Below are positions 32,968-34,054 of a DNA stretch of 34,054 nucleotides, piece after piece. The position numbers and the translations under genes are program-made. Source of the stretch: Phenylobacterium sp. (GTDB taxonomy: Bacteria; Pseudomonadota; Alphaproteobacteria; Caulobacterales; Caulobacteraceae); NCBI RefSeq assembly GCF_030698145.1, contig NZ_JAUYNW010000109.1:1-34054 (forward strand), given 5' to 3'. The notes under the pieces are model-generated. The model did no database searches and was not told the DNA's origin. It saw nothing but the letters and a program-made list of their open reading frames with translations. Every line of letters starts with the position of its first letter. The stretch's first letter is position 1.

Positions 32968-33314
32968 GGTTCGCCGCCGAGACGTTCGAACTCGACGCGC
33001 AGCAAGACGACGGCCATCCGCTCCGGGTCCACCTGGAGAGCCTGGCCGCCCAAGGCGACGTCGAGTCGACCTACCGCCTGGAAAACGCCCCACAGCCGCC
33101 GCCGCTCGCGGCCCACCTGTGGGGCTACTTCCGGGACCTCCACCAAACCCGCGCCAATAACGGCATGTCGATCTGCCGCCTCACCCGCGGCGACATCCGG
33201 GCGTGGGAGGAGGACGAAGGCGTATCGCTGGACCGCTGGGAACGCCGAGCGATCCTGGCCATCGACGCGGCGTTCGTCGACGCGCAGTTGGCGAGGCAGG
33301 ACGCGCGGGGATAG
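32940..33314 (+). CDS. Tail assembly chaperone, -1 frameshift extension (gpGT-type)
   Basis: From 32940 the -1 frame reads YEALVVDLIGFAAETFELDA and continues for 124 codons to TAG 33312-33314. It has high GC3 and phage-like motifs (LAAHLWGYFRDLHQTRANNG; SLDRWERRAILAIDAAFVDA). No ATG, GTG or TTG exists in this frame before residue ~80. At 32937-32940 the zero-frame Phe codon TTT can move back one base onto TTT again, giving a 262-residue fusion with the short form. This matches the known -1 frameshift of lambda gpG/gpGT. The slip site is not a perfect X-XXY-YYZ heptamer, so efficiency is unknown. Confidence 0.72.
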   Translation, partial: YEALVVDLIGFAAETFELDAQQDDGHPLRVHLESLAAQGDVESTYRLENAPQPPPLAAHLWGYFRDLHQTRANNGMSICRLTRGDIRAWEEDEGVSLDRWERRAILAIDAAFVDAQLARQDARG

Positions 33315-33363
33315 ACACCGCCCTCCGAAACGCTACCTTGGCGCGCAGTCGGAGATGTAACGT

Positions 33364-33915
33364 ATGCGGGTTTCATTGGCGGCAGCTGTGGCGGTGGCGG
33401 CATTGGGTTGGACGTCGGGCGCGATCGCGCAGGAGTCGTTGCAGCCGTTCGAGTTCAAGCAGCTCAATACAAAGCTGACACTTCAGGAAGCTCTGCAGGC
33501 GAAGCTGGTGGAGCGCTGTTACCCGTCGAATTTCAACGGCATACCAATACAGACCTGCTCCACAACGGCGAAGATCGCTCGCAGTGGCATCGCCGGCTAT
33601 GAGATGTACGGCGAGTTCGTGTCGTTCGACGACGTTGGTTTGGTGACATATAAGACGGCATTCCTACCGTCAGGATTGGCGACTATCGGAGCGGCCTTCG
33701 AGGCGAAGTATGGCGCGCCGTGCACTGCCGAAAACAGCACACTCCAGAACAAATTTGGAGCAACTTTCGACCAGACAACCAGGGCATGGTGCTTTGCAGA
33801 CGGCCAGCTGCAACTGAAGAGATACTCAGAGCGGAACCTGCAGCGTTCCAGCGTAGACTTCATCGCCCGACGGCTCGCGGATCGCAAACCGCCAACGCCT
33901 CCAGTGAACTTCTAG
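33364..33915 (+). CDS. Secreted hypothetical protein, possible prophage cargo
   Basis: The 183-residue protein has a clear signal peptide (RVSLAAAVAVAALGWTSGAIAQ, cut after AQ near residue 23). The mature part has four cysteines (near residues 52, 64, 119 and 142), suited to two disulfides. GC and codon use are clearly lower in GC than the flanking genes (many ATA, CCA, ACA, TTG codons), pointing to separate origin. No family is recognised. A ribosome site GGAGATGTAAC precedes ATG 33364. Its TAG stop directly precedes the CTAG target of the IS. A membrane or periplasmic moron gene is a reasonable guess, no more. Confidence 0.65.
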   Translation: MRVSLAAAVAVAALGWTSGAIAQESLQPFEFKQLNTKLTLQEALQAKLVERCYPSNFNGIPIQTCSTTAKIARSGIAGYEMYGEFVSFDDVGLVTYKTAFLPSGLATIGAAFEAKYGAPCTAENSTLQNKFGATFDQTTRAWCFADGQLQLKRYSERNLQRSSVDFIARRLADRKPPTPPVNF

Positions 33916-33919
33916 CTAG

Positions 33920-34054
33920 GCGGTAGTGACGATTTAGGATTCCCTGACTGGCGCTGTTCTGATTCAACGCTTCTCTTTGGAGGGTGTGTTGGAAGGCGAG
34001 GTTCTTCGGGACGATCAGTGGGCGCGGATCGAGCCGTTCGTGCCGGGCGGTCGC
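33920..34054 (+). mobile_element. 5' end of an IS5-family insertion sequence (partial)
   Basis: The terminal repeat at 33920-33937 (starts GCGGTAGTGACG, ends ATTTAG) is the imperfect inverted match of 116-133. CTAG at 33916-33919 is the presumed target duplication, preceded by another CTAG that contains the upstream stop. The element runs off the right edge after 135 bases, with a transposase start inside. Orientation is the same as the left-edge fragment. Confidence 0.82.
33989..34054 (+). CDS. IS5-family transposase, N-terminal fragment
   Basis: The frame runs off the right edge after 22 codons and reads MEGEVLRDDQWARIEPFVPG and onward. The DxQWxRIEPFxPG pattern is typical of the start of IS5/IS427-type transposases. 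TTG 33989, five bases after GGAGG, is the preferred start; GTG 33986 is also in frame. Together with the carboxy fragment at 2-115 it suggests two copies of one element, though no overlapping sequence proves this. Confidence 0.8.
   Translation, partial: MEGEVLRDDQWARIEPFVPGGR

Noticed and set aside
26257..33915. Gene transfer agent cluster
   Set aside because: Some tail proteins are of a shared type, but the terminase-portal-capsid set and the usual gp order are missing, and the triplicated genes are not part of known GTA clusters.
26300..33915. attL/attR pair from the tRNA-Lys 3' end
   Set aside because: I looked for a repeat of GTTCGAACCTCACCC and the following bases and saw none in the window.
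1..34054. Composite transposon bounded by the two IS ends
   Set aside because: The interior is ordinary chromosome with essential genes (gyrA, ssb, coaD); contig breakage at a repeated IS explains the edges better.
1..34054. CRISPR array or a second RNA gene
   Set aside because: No regularly spaced direct repeats and no other cloverleaf or rRNA-like sequence were seen.

Overview
The window looks like chromosomal DNA of a stalked alphaproteobacterium of the Caulobacteraceae (Caulobacter/Phenylobacterium type). The reasons are high GC with strong GC3 bias, a flbT-flaF-flmG locus beside short ~275-residue flagellins, sigma-54 promoters with FlbD (ftr)-like sites, scattered GANTC (CcrM) sites, a LexA box of the GAAC-N7-GAAC type before ssb, and a gyrA promoter of the Caulobacter housekeeping type. 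The genus is an inference; no 16S or other marker is present.

Layout. (1) 1-133 is the 3' end of an IS5-family element. (2) 134-4350, minus strand: a lipoprotein, a MoxR-type AAA+ ATPase, a very acidic small protein, and the TPR-glycosyltransferase FlmG. (3) 4600-12081, plus strand: flbT, flaF, two nearly identical flagellins, a FlaG-family protein, a third divergent flagellin and a 929-residue FlaEY-like protein. This forms a flagellin module: filament subunits, their mRNA/assembly regulators (FlbT, FlaF), their glycosyltransferase (FlmG) and a filament accessory protein. (4) 12122-26137, housekeeping: an anchored periplasmic protein, a lipoprotein, SOS-controlled ssb, a peroxiredoxin-like/2OG-Fe(II) oxygenase fusion, sodC, gyrA, a cupin, coaD, two cyclophilins, a probable broken gene, a coiled-coil protein, two tandem membrane-anchored EEP phosphohydrolases, queA-tgt (queuosine tRNA modification) and a lipoprotein. 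(5) 26257-26331: tRNA-Lys(UUU). (6) 26783-33314: a siphophage-type tail cassette with no terminase, portal, capsid or integrase genes in view. It contains a triplicated structural gene, a fibre-tail adaptor, a tail terminator, the tail tube and a tail-assembly chaperone whose second half can only be reached by a -1 frameshift. (7) 33364-33915: a low-GC secreted cargo protein. (8) 33920-34054: the 5' end of an IS5-family element in the same orientation as the left one. Both window edges therefore lie about 133-135 bases inside IS ends, which suggests an assembly contig broken at a multicopy IS.

Most notable: a flagellin array with repeated CGGCA-N5-TGCCG operators in front of only two of three flagellins; gene conversion between those two; a FlaEY-like protein that appears to be flagellin-like segments around a beta-propeller; tail-chaperone recoding; a partial tail-only prophage beside tRNA-Lys; Tgt with an eroded zinc site; and GyrA with Ala/Phe at the quinolone-determining positions.
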